A stretch of DNA of 64,000 bases from the NCBI RefSeq assembly GCF_036017915.1, contig NZ_CP107929.1, positions 248,001 through 312,000 of the forward strand, given 5' to 3'. Within the stretch, counting starts at the first letter, position 1, and each line of letters starts with the position of its first letter. Positions 1 to 8,255 of this stretch are shown in pieces. The translations under genes and the position numbers were made by a program. The notes beneath the pieces were generated by a model that saw only the letters and a program-made list of their open reading frames with translations, was not told the DNA's origin and made no database searches. Source of the stretch: Micromonospora sp. NBC_00421. Its GTDB lineage: Bacteria; Actinomycetota; Actinomycetes; Mycobacteriales; Micromonosporaceae.

Positions 1-10
1 GCTTCTCCTT

Positions 11-54
11 CCTTGCCGGCTGACCCGACCGGCCTTGCCGGCTGACCCGACCGG
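11..54. repeat. 22-bp exact tandem duplication
   Basis: Positions 11-32 are repeated exactly at 33-54 (the unit starts CCTTGCCGGCTGACC). Each copy contains a TGA, so this may be a duplicated 3' end of a gene to the left of the window, but nothing upstream is visible to prove it. It lies just beyond the 3' end of the reverse-strand phosphatase gene. Confidence 0.7.
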
Positions 55-97
55 GCCGCCTCCCCGGGTGCCCCGACCAGCTTCCCGGCCGGGAAGC

Positions 98-1765
98 TCA
101 GCGCAGCCCGGTCTCCGTCTCGACCGTGTACCGGTCCCGGTCGACCTGCGGCGGCAGCGTGCGGGCCGTGGTCGGTGGGCGGTCGTACGTCTGGTGCAGG
201 CCGGGCACCCGGTCCTCGACCACGAACGACGCCCGCGCGTAGGCCGGGGCACCCGCCCGGCTCACGTACGGCAGCACCATGAAGTCCGCCGTGAGCTGGG
301 CCGGGGTGATCGTGGTCCGGACGAAGCCGCGCAGGTCGTTCTGGAACCGCAGGTGCGGGTTGGTGCGCAGCCAGGGGTGCGAGCCGCTGGCCGAGTCGAA
401 CCCGTCCCCGCCCGAGGTGACCGAGGAACAGACCAGCTCGGTGCCGACCGTCCGGGCGGCCGGGTCGGTGTAGTCCAGCTTCAGGTCGGCCGCCCAGTGC
501 GCGTGCACGTCCCCGGTCAGCACCACCGGGTTGCGCACCCCGGCGTTCACCCAGCCCCGGGTGATCCGGTCCCGGGAGGCCAGGTAGCCGTCCCAGGCGT
601 CCATGCTGGTCAGCCGGGTCGGCCCGGGGTCGCGGTCCCGGGCGGCGAAGAACACCTGCTGGGCGAGCAGGTCCCAGCGGGTGTCGGAGCGGCGGAACCC
701 GTCCAGCAGCCATGCCTCCTGCGCCGTCCCGGTGATGGTGCGGTTCGCGTCGGCCGCCGCCGGGCAGTCCCGGTAGCCGTCCCCACAGGCCTGGTCGTCA
801 CGGAACTGCCGGGTGTCGAGCAGGTGGAAGGTGGCGAGCCGACCCCAGCGCAACCGCCGGTACAGCGCGATGTCCGGACCGCGCGGCACCGAGGCCCGCC
901 GCAACGGCATGTTCTCGTGGTACGCCTGGAAGGCGGCGGCCCGCCGGGCCAGGAAGTTCGGGTCCGGCTCCTCCGGCACCGCGCCGGCCCAGTTGTTCTC
1001 CACCTCGTGGTCGTCGAATACCACCGCCCAGGGGGCCACCGCGTGCGCCGCCTGCAGGTCCGGGTCGGTCTTGTACTGGGCGTGCCGTTGCCGGTAGTTG
1101 GCAAGCGTCCGGGTCTCCGGCCCCTCGTGCCCGCGCGGCCGGTCCGGGCCGTACTCCCGGGCGTACTCGTACTGGTAGTCGCCGAGGTGCAGGATCAGCT
1201 CCGGCGCGCTCTCGGCCAGCCGTCGGTACGCGGTGAAGTACCCCTGCTCGTAGTGGGAGCAGGAGACGAAGCCCAGGGCCAGTGCGGTGGGCAGGGATGC
1301 CGGGTCGGGGGCGGTGCGGGTGCGCGCGGTCGGGGAGAGGTGCCCCTCGGCCCGGAACCGGTAGAAGTACTCCCGTCCCGGCAGCAACCCGGTCAACTCG
1401 ACGTGCACGCTGTGCGCCGAGGTGGGCCGGGCGGTCTCCGTACCCCGCTGTACGACGTGCCGGAACAGCTCGTCGGCGGCCACCTCCCACTGCACCTCGA
1501 CGGCCCGGTCGGGCATGCCGCCCAACCCGTCCCCGGCCAGCGGTTGCGGGGCCAGCCGGGTCCACAGCACCACTCCCTGGTGGTCGGGGTCGCCGGAGGC
1601 CACCCCCAGGGTGAACGGCCAGATCAGCGGCCGGTGGCTGGCGGTGCCCACCGGCCGGGTCGGACGCCCGCCGGCGGCGTCGGCCGGCGTCGGCAGACCG
1701 GCGGTCGCGCCGGCCGCGCCGAGGGCCGCACCGGAGAGCAGGACGGTACGTCGGGACAGCGCCAC
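98..1765 (-). CDS. phoD: Secreted PhoD-type alkaline phosphatase/phosphodiesterase
   Basis: The 555-residue protein opens with a twin-arginine signal (SRRTVLLSGAALGAAGA) followed by an AxA cleavage region, so it should be exported folded by Tat. PhoD enzymes hydrolyse phosphomonoesters and phosphodiesters outside the cell with a metal cluster. The expected metal-ligand motifs are visible in order: CSHYEQGYF, LHLGDYQYEYA, VFDDHEVENNW and LTGDVHAHWAADL. An N-terminal fibronectin-like PhoD_N region precedes the metallophosphatase domain. The length is normal for the family. The GTG start is preceded by GGGAGG at a spacing of about 5 bases. It is transcribed divergently from the E1 gene. No Pho box was identified. 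Confidence 0.93.
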   Translation of the reverse strand: MALSRRTVLLSGAALGAAGATAGLPTPADAAGGRPTRPVGTASHRPLIWPFTLGVASGDPDHQGVVLWTRLAPQPLAGDGLGGMPDRAVEVQWEVAADELFRHVVQRGTETARPTSAHSVHVELTGLLPGREYFYRFRAEGHLSPTARTRTAPDPASLPTALALGFVSCSHYEQGYFTAYRRLAESAPELILHLGDYQYEYAREYGPDRPRGHEGPETRTLANYRQRHAQYKTDPDLQAAHAVAPWAVVFDDHEVENNWAGAVPEEPDPNFLARRAAAFQAYHENMPLRRASVPRGPDIALYRRLRWGRLATFHLLDTRQFRDDQACGDGYRDCPAAADANRTITGTAQEAWLLDGFRRSDTRWDLLAQQVFFAARDRDPGPTRLTSMDAWDGYLASRDRITRGWVNAGVRNPVVLTGDVHAHWAADLKLDYTDPAARTVGTELVCSSVTSGGDGFDSASGSHPWLRTNPHLRFQNDLRGFVRTTITPAQLTADFMVLPYVSRAGAPAYARASFVVEDRVPGLHQTYDRPPTTARTLPPQVDRDRYTVETETGLR

Positions 1766-1991
1766 GGGAACCTCCCAGGTCGGTTCGTTCCTGACTCCGG
1801 CAGCGTCGCGACCCGGGGTGACCGTCAGGTGACGGATGGAGACCGCCCTCGTCTCCGCTAGCCGAACAGCGGCCTGCGGGGAGCGGGCGCACCGGCTTCG
1901 GGGCTTGGTCCGGGCTGCCCGTGCCGGTGTGTGGGGGCCGGGTCACCCCGGGTCGGGTCGTGTCTGAGTGGGCGAGCGTGGCCTTCGTCGG

Positions 1992-1997
1992 TAATGC
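1992..1997 (+). promoter_or_regulatory. Possible -10 element of a leaderless E1 transcript
   Basis: TAATGC lies 7 bases before the GTG at 2005, which has no visible Shine-Dalgarno sequence. This spacing would place the transcription start at the start codon, a common arrangement in actinomycetes. No good -35 is seen, so the call is tentative. Confidence 0.35.
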
Positions 1998-2004
1998 TGA
2001 TCGC

Positions 2005-4776
2005 GTGACCACCCCGCAAGATCTCGACGACCGGTTCCGGGAGACCCTGGGCGCGTTGCCCGAGCCCGAGCGGCGGCATGACCCGGCGCAACCGGTACGG
2101 CCCGACGCCACGCTGACCGGACGACAGCTGCTGGCCCTCTTCGACGCGCAGGTGACCAGCCGCCAGCTCGACCTGGCCGGCCGCTGGCTGCGCAGCTTCG
2201 ACGAGGGTTTCCACACCGTCGGCTCGGCCGGACACGAGGCCAACGCGGCGGTGGCCGCCGCGCTGCGACCGACCGACCCGGCCCTGTTGCACTACCGCTC
2301 CGGCGCCTTCTACTGCCTGCGCGCCGCCCAGGCGGCAGGTGGCTTCCCGGGCGGGGACGGTTCCACCGGCCCGTTGCCGGACGACGGCCGGGAGGATGCC
2401 ACCGCCGACGACGGCACCGACCCGGCGGGCACGACGGACACCCTCGACGCCGTCGCGGTACGACCCTCCCCGGCGGAACCGGTCGCCTTCCGGGTGGCCA
2501 TCGACGGCACCACCGAACCGGTGCCCCGCCACCAGCCCACCGTCGCGCTGTCCACCGCTGCCGGCCCTGCCGGCTCCGGTGCGTTGCCCGCCACCGCGGA
2601 CACCGGCCCGGACGACGACCCCGCCGGCTCCGGCGCGGACACCGGCCCGGACGGCGACCCCGCCGGCTCCGGCGCGCTGCCCGCCGGCGCGGACACCGGC
2701 CCGGACGGCGATCCTGCCCACTCCGGCCCGGTGTTCGCCGGTTCCGGGAGCCCGCAGACCGTGGCGGGCGTGTCTCCCGCACCGGCCGACGGGTCGGGAC
2801 CGGGTGTGGACGGGTGGCAGGAGGCGTACGCCGAGGCGGCCCGGGACGTGCTGCGTGGCATGGTCGCCTCGGCCCGGGAGCCGTTGGCCGGTGGCCGGTC
2901 CAAGGTCTTCGGCCGGGCCGATCTGGCGGTGGTGCCGACCACCTCCACCGTCGCCTCGCACCTGCCCCGGGCGGTCGGGCTGGGACTGGCCGTGGAGCGG
3001 CTGCGCCGGATCGACACCGCCGGCCGGCGCGACGACCCGGCCGGTCCGCCACGTTCGCCGTGGCCTCGGGACGCCATCGTGGTGTGCTCGTTCGGCGACG
3101 CCTCGGTCAACCATGCCAGTGCCACCGCCGCGTTCAACACCGCCGGCTGGTACGACCACACCGGCCTGCGGATCCCGGTGCTCTTCGTCTGCGAGGACAA
3201 CGGCCTGGGCCTCAGCGTCCGGTCGCCCGACGGCTGGGTGGAGCGGATGCTGCGGTCCCGGCCCGGGGTGCGCTACTTCACTGCCGACGGCGTCGACCCG
3301 GTGGCCGTGCACGCGGTGGCCGTCGAGGCCGCCGGCTGGGTACGCCGGCACCGTCGCCCGGCGGTGCTGCACCTACGTACGGTGCGGTTGCTGGGACACG
3401 CCGGTGGGGACGTCGAGCGGGCGTACCGCAGCACCGCCGAGATCGCCGCCGACGAGGCACGTGACCCGGTGCTGGCCACCGCCCGGCTGCTCGTCGAGGC
3501 CGGGGTGGCCACCGGGGAGGAGCTGCTGGCCCGGTACGACGAGCGGGGCTGGCAGGTACGCCGTACCGCCGAGGAGGTGCTCGACGAGCCGAAGCTGGCC
3601 GCCCCGGCCGAGGTGGTGGCCCCGCTGTCGCCCCGCCGGCCGTCGCGGGTCGCCGCGACGGTGGCCCAGGCGGCCCAGCGGGCCGCCGGGCCGGACGCGG
3701 CCGGCCGGGTCGAGGCGTTCGGCGGCAAGCCTCCGGAGCTGGCCGGCCCGCTGACCCTGGCGCAGAGCATCAACGCCGCGCTCGCCGACGGGATGCTCAG
3801 CCATCCGCAGCTGGCCGTCTTCGGTGCCGACGTCGCCGCCAAGGGCGGGGTGTACGGGGTGACCAAGGGGCTGCGGGAGCGGTTCGGCGCGGCCCGGGTC
3901 TTCGACACCCTGCTCGACGAGACGTCGGTGCTGGGGCTGGGGCTGGGTGCCGGGCTGGCCGGGATGCTGCCGGTGCCGGAGATCCAGTATCTGGCGTACC
4001 TGCACAACGCCGAGGACCAGTTGCGGGGCGAGGCGGCCACCATGCAGTTCTTCTCCCAGGGGGCGTTCCGCAATCCGATGGTGGTGCGGGTACCGGGGCT
4101 GGCCTACCAGGAGGGGGCCGGCGGGCACTTCCACAACGACAACTCGGTGGCCGTACTGCGGGATGTGCCGGGTCTGGTGGTCGCGGTGCCGGCGCGGCCG
4201 GACGACGCCGCGCCGCTGCTGCGGACCTGCCTGGCCGCCGCGGTGGCGGACGGCACGGTCTCGGTGTTCCTGGAGCCGATCGCGCTCTACCACACCCGGG
4301 ACCTGTACGAGCCGGGGGACGGTGAGTGGCTGGGGGCGTACGCCGAGCCGGCCGCCTGGGCTGCCGGTCACGCGCCGATCGGCCGGGCCCGGGTGTACGG
4401 CGTCGGCTCGGCCGAGGACCTCACCATCGTCACTTTCGGTAACGGGGTACGCATGTCGCTGCGGGCGGCGTCGACCCTGGCCGACGAGGGCATCGGCAGT
4501 CGGGTGGTCGACCTGCGCTGGCTGGCGCCACTGCCGGTGGCGGACCTGATCCGGGAGGCGTCGGCGACCGGTCGGGTGCTGGTGGTGGACGAGACGCGGC
4601 GTTCCGGCGGGGTCGGTGAGGGGATCCTCGCGGCGCTCGTCGATGCCGGATATGTGGGTGCGGCGCGGCGGGTGGCGGCAGTTGACTCGTTTGTACCATT
4701 AGGTCCGGCTGCCCGTCAGGTGCTGGTCTCCGAGGATGCCATTACCCAGGGTGCCCGTACGCTGCTGGCACGGTAA
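2005..4776 (+). CDS. Fused alpha/beta E1 thiamine-diphosphate dehydrogenase with repeat-rich insertion
   Basis: The 923-residue product carries both halves of a 2-oxoacid dehydrogenase E1 in one chain, an enzyme that decarboxylates 2-oxoacids with thiamine diphosphate and passes the acyl group to E2. The alpha half has the ThDP motif [12 protein letters not shown] ending in ...CEDNGLGLS. The beta half contains transketolase-like pyrimidine-binding sequence ([38 protein letters not shown]) and a transketolase C-terminal domain. Between YCLRAAQ and RDVLRGMV about 160 residues of Pro/Gly/Asp/Thr-rich sequence interrupt the alpha half (roughly 2335-2815), including three tandem copies of a [15 protein letters not shown] unit. 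The GTG at 2005 is chosen because conserved sequence begins there; an upstream in-frame start at 1921 is possible. Substrate is not determinable: branched-chain oxoacid or pyruvate. It precedes DUF3052 and ahpE genes, a position held by aceE in mycobacteria. Confidence 0.88.
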   Translation: MTTPQDLDDRFRETLGALPEPERRHDPAQPVRPDATLTGRQLLALFDAQVTSRQLDLAGRWLRSFDEGFHTVGSAGHEANAAVAAALRPTDPALLHYRSGAFYCLRAAQAAGGFPGGDGSTGPLPDDGREDATADDGTDPAGTTDTLDAVAVRPSPAEPVAFRVAIDGTTEPVPRHQPTVALSTAAGPAGSGALPATADTGPDDDPAGSGADTGPDGDPAGSGALPAGADTGPDGDPAHSGPVFAGSGSPQTVAGVSPAPADGSGPGVDGWQEAYAEAARDVLRGMVASAREPLAGGRSKVFGRADLAVVPTTSTVASHLPRAVGLGLAVERLRRIDTAGRRDDPAGPPRSPWPRDAIVVCSFGDASVNHASATAAFNTAGWYDHTGLRIPVLFVCEDNGLGLSVRSPDGWVERMLRSRPGVRYFTADGVDPVAVHAVAVEAAGWVRRHRRPAVLHLRTVRLLGHAGGDVERAYRSTAEIAADEARDPVLATARLLVEAGVATGEELLARYDERGWQVRRTAEEVLDEPKLAAPAEVVAPLSPRRPSRVAATVAQAAQRAAGPDAAGRVEAFGGKPPELAGPLTLAQSINAALADGMLSHPQLAVFGADVAAKGGVYGVTKGLRERFGAARVFDTLLDETSVLGLGLGAGLAGMLPVPEIQYLAYLHNAEDQLRGEAATMQFFSQGAFRNPMVVRVPGLAYQEGAGGHFHNDNSVAVLRDVPGLVVAVPARPDDAAPLLRTCLAAAVADGTVSVFLEPIALYHTRDLYEPGDGEWLGAYAEPAAWAAGHAPIGRARVYGVGSAEDLTIVTFGNGVRMSLRAASTLADEGIGSRVVDLRWLAPLPVADLIREASATGRVLVVDETRRSGGVGEGILAALVDAGYVGAARRVAAVDSFVPLGPAARQVLVSEDAITQGARTLLAR
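2596..2735 (+). repeat. In-frame tandem repeats inside the E1 gene
   Basis: Three tandem in-frame units encode variants of [13 protein letters not shown] ([30 protein letters not shown]), one separated by ALPAG. The DNA units share GACACCGGCCCGGACGGCGA. The repeats keep the reading frame and lie within a longer low-complexity insert. Confidence 0.8.
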
Positions 4777-4889
4777 ATTCCGTTCCACCCGGTGCGCCAC
4801 TTGCGCGACGGACCACAACTGTGTGGACTCTGCCTGACGGCGTCGCCGCGACGCCGCCGGGCAGGGACGAGATGAGGAGGCACGCGACA

Positions 4890-5327
4890 GTGAGCGCGAC
4901 CGCTGGTCAGGCCGCCGACGGGGTACGTCTCCTGGCGGACCGGTTCGGGATCGAACCGGGGATGGTCGTCATGGAGATGGGGTACGACGAGGACGTCGAC
5001 CAGGATCTCCGGGACGCCCTGACCGACCGCTGTGGAGAACTGGTCGACGAGGACACCGACGAGGTGGTCGACGCGGTGCTCGTCTGGTACCGCGACGGCG
5101 ACGGTGACCTCTTCGAGCTCCTCGTCGACGCCCTCGGCCCGCTGGCCGACGCGGGAGTCGTGTGGCTGTTGACGCCGAAGGCCGGGCGGGACGGGCACGT
5201 CGAGCCGAGTGAGGTCGCCGAGTCGGCGCAGACCGCCGGCCTCCAGCAGACCTCGACCCTCAACGCCGGCCTGGACTGGAGCGCCGCCCGGCTCGTGCTG
5301 CGTCGCGGGTCCAAGGGCCGCAAGTAG
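4890..5327 (+). CDS. DUF3052 family protein
   Basis: A 145-residue acidic cytoplasmic protein of unknown function, recognised by family-like sequence (ADRFGIEPGMVVMEMGYDEDVD near the start and LTPKAGRDGHVEPSEVAESAQTAGL-type C-terminal half). The GTG at 4890 follows GAGGAGG at 4874-4880 by about 9 bases and is preferred over the ATG at 4872. It lies between the E1 and peroxiredoxin genes on the same strand, about 110 bases after E1 and 94 before ahpE, and this gene order is kept in other actinobacteria. There are no membrane segments or signal peptide. Function is unknown. Confidence 0.85.
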   Translation: MSATAGQAADGVRLLADRFGIEPGMVVMEMGYDEDVDQDLRDALTDRCGELVDEDTDEVVDAVLVWYRDGDGDLFELLVDALGPLADAGVVWLLTPKAGRDGHVEPSEVAESAQTAGLQQTSTLNAGLDWSAARLVLRRGSKGRK

Positions 5328-5421
5328 GCCCCACCCGAATGGGAATCCCGCACCCGGGGCGCCGCCCACGGGTGTGGCAGGCTGGACCCACCCCAGACCC
5401 GACCCGACCCAAGGAGTTCGC

Positions 5422-5889
5422 ATGCCGATCGAGGTTGGCGCCGAGGCGCCCGACTTCCTGCTGAAGGACCAGAACAACCAGGAGGTACGGCTCTCGGACT
5501 ACCGGGGCGACCGCACCGTGCTGCTGGTCTTCTACCCGCTCGCCTTCACCGGCATCTGCCAGGGTGAGCTGTGCGAGGTACGGGACAACCTCAACGAGTA
5601 CGTCAACGACGACGTGCAGGTGCTCACCGTCAGCGTCGACTCGGTGTACGCCCACAAGATCTGGGCCGACAAGGAGGGCTACCAGTTCCCGCTGCTTGCC
5701 GACTTCTGGCCGCACGGGGCGGTCGCCCAGGCGTACGGCGTCTTCAACGACGTCGCCGGCATCGCCAACCGGGGCACCTTCGTCATCGACAAGGCCGGCG
5801 TCGTCCGGTTCGCCGAGATGAACATGCCGGGTGAGGCGCGCGACCAGCAGGGTTGGCGCAAGGCCCTCGCCGACACGGTCGCCGCCTGA
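5422..5889 (+). CDS. ahpE: AhpE-like peroxiredoxin with an extra cysteine
   Basis: This 155-residue protein closely resembles M. tuberculosis AhpE, a peroxiredoxin that reduces hydroperoxides and peroxynitrite through one peroxidatic cysteine. The active site reads PLAFTGICQGELC, giving Cys46 as peroxidatic residue. A second cysteine, Cys51, sits five residues later, the place of the resolving cysteine in PrxQ/BCP enzymes; the remembered mycobacterial AhpE sequence has Asp there. Other family features are FWPHGAVAQAYGVF and GIANRGTFVIDKAG. The ATG at 5422 follows AAGGAG at about 6 bases. It is a cytosolic antioxidant; regulation is not visible. Confidence 0.93.
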   Translation: MPIEVGAEAPDFLLKDQNNQEVRLSDYRGDRTVLLVFYPLAFTGICQGELCEVRDNLNEYVNDDVQVLTVSVDSVYAHKIWADKEGYQFPLLADFWPHGAVAQAYGVFNDVAGIANRGTFVIDKAGVVRFAEMNMPGEARDQQGWRKALADTVAA

Positions 5890-5993
5890 CCGGTCGACCG
5901 GGCACATCGGTTTCACACCGGGTACACCGTTGCGACGGGCCGGCGGCCGGCAGGTAAGCTTGCCAGCCACCGGCCCGCTCGTACGGGCGTTCC

Positions 5994-6065
5994 GGGCGCG
6001 TAGCTCAGTGGGAGAGCACTCGCCTTACAAGCGAGGGGTCGCAGGTTCGAAACCTGCCGCGCCCA
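5994..6065 (+). tRNA. tRNA-Val (anticodon TAC)
   Basis: A complete cloverleaf can be folded: acceptor GGGCGCG (5994-6000) pairs with CGCGCCC (6058-6064), the D stem is GCTC/GAGC, the anticodon stem CTCGC/GCGAG holds loop CTTACAA, and the T arm is GCAGG-TTCGAAA-CCTGC. The anticodon TAC at 6026-6028 reads GUA (and wobble) valine codons. The discriminator is A6065; CCA is not encoded. A strong GC hairpin follows at 6088-6113. Confidence 0.96.
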
Positions 6066-6087
6066 CCCGCACCACCAGCACCCGAAA

Positions 6088-6113
6088 CGGGCCGCCGGAT
6101 GACCGGCGGCCCG
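6088..6113 (+). terminator. Hairpin terminator after tRNA-Val
   Basis: CGGGCCGCCGG (6088-6098) and CCGGCGGCCCG (6103-6113) form a perfect 11-bp stem with an ATGA loop, 22 bases after the tRNA. There is no U-tract, as is usual in actinomycetes. Confidence 0.75.
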
Positions 6114-6215
6114 CTCCCGTCCCGCAGGACCGGCCGCGTGATGCGCGGCGGGGAACGATCACTGAATGGTGTCTACCTCACCGTAGGAGCCGTCGCCTCG
6201 CCCTGGAAGAGCCGG

Positions 6216-6679
6216 TCAGGCGACACACAACAGCAGTTCGTAGACGGGGTACCAGTCTGCGGTCAGGTCCTGTGAGGGCGAGTGCGGCGTGGTGTAGGAG
6301 CCCCCACTACTGAGGGCCATCTTGACCCGGTCGTTGGTGCCGGGCAGGTTGTTGATCCACCAGCCGGCCCCCACCAGTCGCCGGGGATCCCGGCGCGGCC
6401 GCAACCCCACGCCTTGCCGTATCCGGCGGCGTTGTCGTAGCCGCAGAACTTGCCCGATGGGCAGGAGGCGGCCAGTTCCGCCCGTGAATCCACGCCGCGT
6501 AGCATCGTCACGCCATTGCCGAGATCGATCAACTCGACCCCGTCGTCACGGGTGGCGTGACTCTTCTCTGCGAACTCGGTCGTCGTCCTCGACGGCGTGG
6601 CCGCCGACACTGGCACCGCGCTCACGAACAACGCACCCAGAGCGAGCGCGATGACCACAGCGGATTGACGAAAACGCAT
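6216..6679 (-). pseudogene. Secreted peptidase-inhibitor-I36-like protein, frameshifted
   Basis: The gene starts at 6679 with a clear Sec signal peptide (MRFRQSAVVIALALGALF...PVSAA) and continues through SCPSGKFCGYDNAAGYGKAW, typical of small secreted I36-type inhibitor or beta/gamma-crystallin-like proteins. After GIPGDWWG the frame breaks: the expected continuation, GAGWWINNLPGTNDRVKM, is in another frame and runs to a stop at 6216. Adding one base to the C5 run at 6368-6372 (G5 on the coding strand) restores one uninterrupted protein of about 154 residues. In the unshifted frame the protein ends in Arg/Pro-rich sequence at 6263. This is either a true frameshift or a homopolymer sequencing error. 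The precise inhibitor role is only inferred. Confidence 0.6.
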
Positions 6680-6975
6680 GTGAAGCCTCCATTCATGTCC
6701 AGCCGCGGAGCCGGTTGCCCCTCGTGAGAACCAGTGTCGACAGGCTGGGTGGAAGGTGCGTTGAAGGGCGCCGAGTCCGGCGGACCATCCAGTCGCACCT
6801 TGACAGCGGCCCGCACAGGTCCTGGTCGGCTGCTGTCATACGGGGAGCCTCGCCCTGCGTCGGCCGCGCCCCGTCGTGCCACCCGTGACCAGCACCGTCA
6901 CGATGGAGAAGGTCCTTGAGTTCGCCGCCGTCATCCTCGTCCGCGTCGGTGCGCCCACGGGTGCATACTCGCCTC

Positions 6976-7335
6976 GTGACCCAGGGACGCCAGCTGGCAG
7001 AGCGGATGTACGACGCGTTCAATCGCCGGGACGCCCCGGCCGCCGGGGAGATCTTCGCCGGCACCTTCTACAGCCATCCGTTGCGGGCCAGCGGCTGGGA
7101 GTGCGTGCAGCGGGCCTGGCAGCAGATGTGGGCGCAGCATCCCGACCTGAGGGTGACGCTGAAGGATCTGGTCGCGGACGGCGAACGTGTGGCGACCCGG
7201 ACCGAGATGGTCGGCTTCATCGACGGCCCGGCGGCAACGATGCTGGAGATGCTCACCGTCGACGGCGACCGGATCGTTGAGCTGTGGGGCCTGTCCGCCA
7301 GGCCGCAACCCGTACCCACCCCGCCCGAGGTCTGA
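6976..7335 (+). CDS. SnoaL-like/NTF2-fold small protein
   Basis: A 119-residue protein with the SnoaL/NTF2-like layout: an N-terminal helix with YDAFNRRDAPAAGEIFA, then SHPLRASGWECVQRAWQQMWAQHPDLRVTLKDLVADGERVATR, ending in DGDRIVELWGL. Such cone-shaped folds serve as hydrolases, isomerases or binding domains and the substrate cannot be read from sequence. The GTG at 6976 is chosen because it begins the conserved N-terminal helix; further upstream codons are Ser-rich and unlike the family. It is followed 62 bases later by an alpha/beta hydrolase on the same strand. Confidence 0.75.
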   Translation: MTQGRQLAERMYDAFNRRDAPAAGEIFAGTFYSHPLRASGWECVQRAWQQMWAQHPDLRVTLKDLVADGERVATRTEMVGFIDGPAATMLEMLTVDGDRIVELWGLSARPQPVPTPPEV

Positions 7336-7397
7336 GAGAGCGCCGTCAGTGGGGCTCTTCCGGGCCCCGACGCCCGGCGCAGGTAGTAAGGATCATC

Positions 7398-8189
7398 GTG
7401 AGCTACGCGGACGTCAACGGGTTGCGGCTCTGGTACGAGGAGCACGGCGAGGGACGACCGCTGGTGCTGCTGCACGGCGGCTACGGCGCGGTGGAGATGT
7501 TCGCCCCGATCCTGCCGGCGTTGGCGCAGCGCCGCCGGGTGATCGCGGTGGACCTCCAGGGCCACGGCCGGACCGCCGACGTGGACCGACCGCTGCGGTA
7601 CGAGTCGATGGCCGACGACGTCGCCGCGCTGCTGCGACACCTCGACCTGCCCGGGGCGGAGGTGCTGGGCTACTCCCTCGGCGGCGGGGTGGCGCTGCGT
7701 ACCGCGATCCAGCACCCGGAGCTGGTGCACCGTCTGGTGCTGGTCTCCACCCCGTGCAAGCGGCAGGGCTGGTATCCCGAGGTGCTGGCGGCTATGGCCG
7801 GTCAGGACGAGCAGTTCGGCGAGCGGATGCGCGGCACGCCCCCGCACCAGCTCTACGTGAGGATCGCTCCCCGGCCGCAGGACTGGCCGGTGCTGTGGGC
7901 CAAGACCGGCGCCCTGCTGCGCCGCGAGTACGACTGGTCGCCGGAGGTGGCAGCCCTCGCTGTGCCGATCCTGCTGGTCTTCGCCGACGCCGACGCGATC
8001 CCGGTCACCCACATGGCCGAGTTCTACCGGCTGCTCGGCGGCGGCCACCGGAACCCGGGCGGAGCCGGCACCGACCGCCCCACCTCCCGCCTGGCAGTAC
8101 TCCCCGGCCTTACCCACCACGACGTCCCCACCACACCCCTCCTACCCCACCTGGTCCTCCCCTTCCTCACCCACCAACTCCGCCCCTAG
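7398..8189 (+). CDS. Alpha/beta-fold hydrolase
   Basis: A 263-residue alpha/beta hydrolase with the oxyanion motif LLHGGYG, the nucleophile elbow GYSLGG and acid-region VFADADAIPV; GLTHHDV near the end probably supplies the catalytic His. It hydrolyses an unknown small ester or similar substrate in the cytosol. The GTG at 7398 begins the conserved N-terminus (SYADVNGLRLWYEEHG). The last 35 codons are markedly pyrimidine-rich on the coding strand (PTTPLLPHLVLPFLTHQLRP), merging into the C-rich flank of the palindromic repeat just after the stop. The gene converges on the APH-type kinase gene. Confidence 0.85.
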   Translation: MSYADVNGLRLWYEEHGEGRPLVLLHGGYGAVEMFAPILPALAQRRRVIAVDLQGHGRTADVDRPLRYESMADDVAALLRHLDLPGAEVLGYSLGGGVALRTAIQHPELVHRLVLVSTPCKRQGWYPEVLAAMAGQDEQFGERMRGTPPHQLYVRIAPRPQDWPVLWAKTGALLRREYDWSPEVAALAVPILLVFADADAIPVTHMAEFYRLLGGGHRNPGGAGTDRPTSRLAVLPGLTHHDVPTTPLLPHLVLPFLTHQLRP

Positions 8190-8200
8190 GTTTCTCGCGC

Positions 8201-8254
8201 GATCAAGAGGTTTGCGTCACGAGACCCGCCGCCGATGACGCGAACCTCTTGGTC
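8201..8254. repeat. Palindromic repeat copy A / bidirectional terminator
   Basis: Left arm GATCAAGAGGTTTGCGTCA (8201-8219) pairs with the right arm at 8236-8254 (TGACGCGAACCTCTTGGTC); the two differences form U-G pairs in RNA on one strand. It lies 12 bases after the hydrolase stop and reaches to within two bases of the convergent kinase stop, so it could end transcription from both sides. Two further copies occur at 9317-9379 and 52781-52840. Confidence 0.8.
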
Positions 8255-8255
8255 A

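Noticed and set aside
1858..3372. A 504-codon reverse open frame
   Set aside because: Antisense to the E1 gene; its repeats mirror the E1 insertion.
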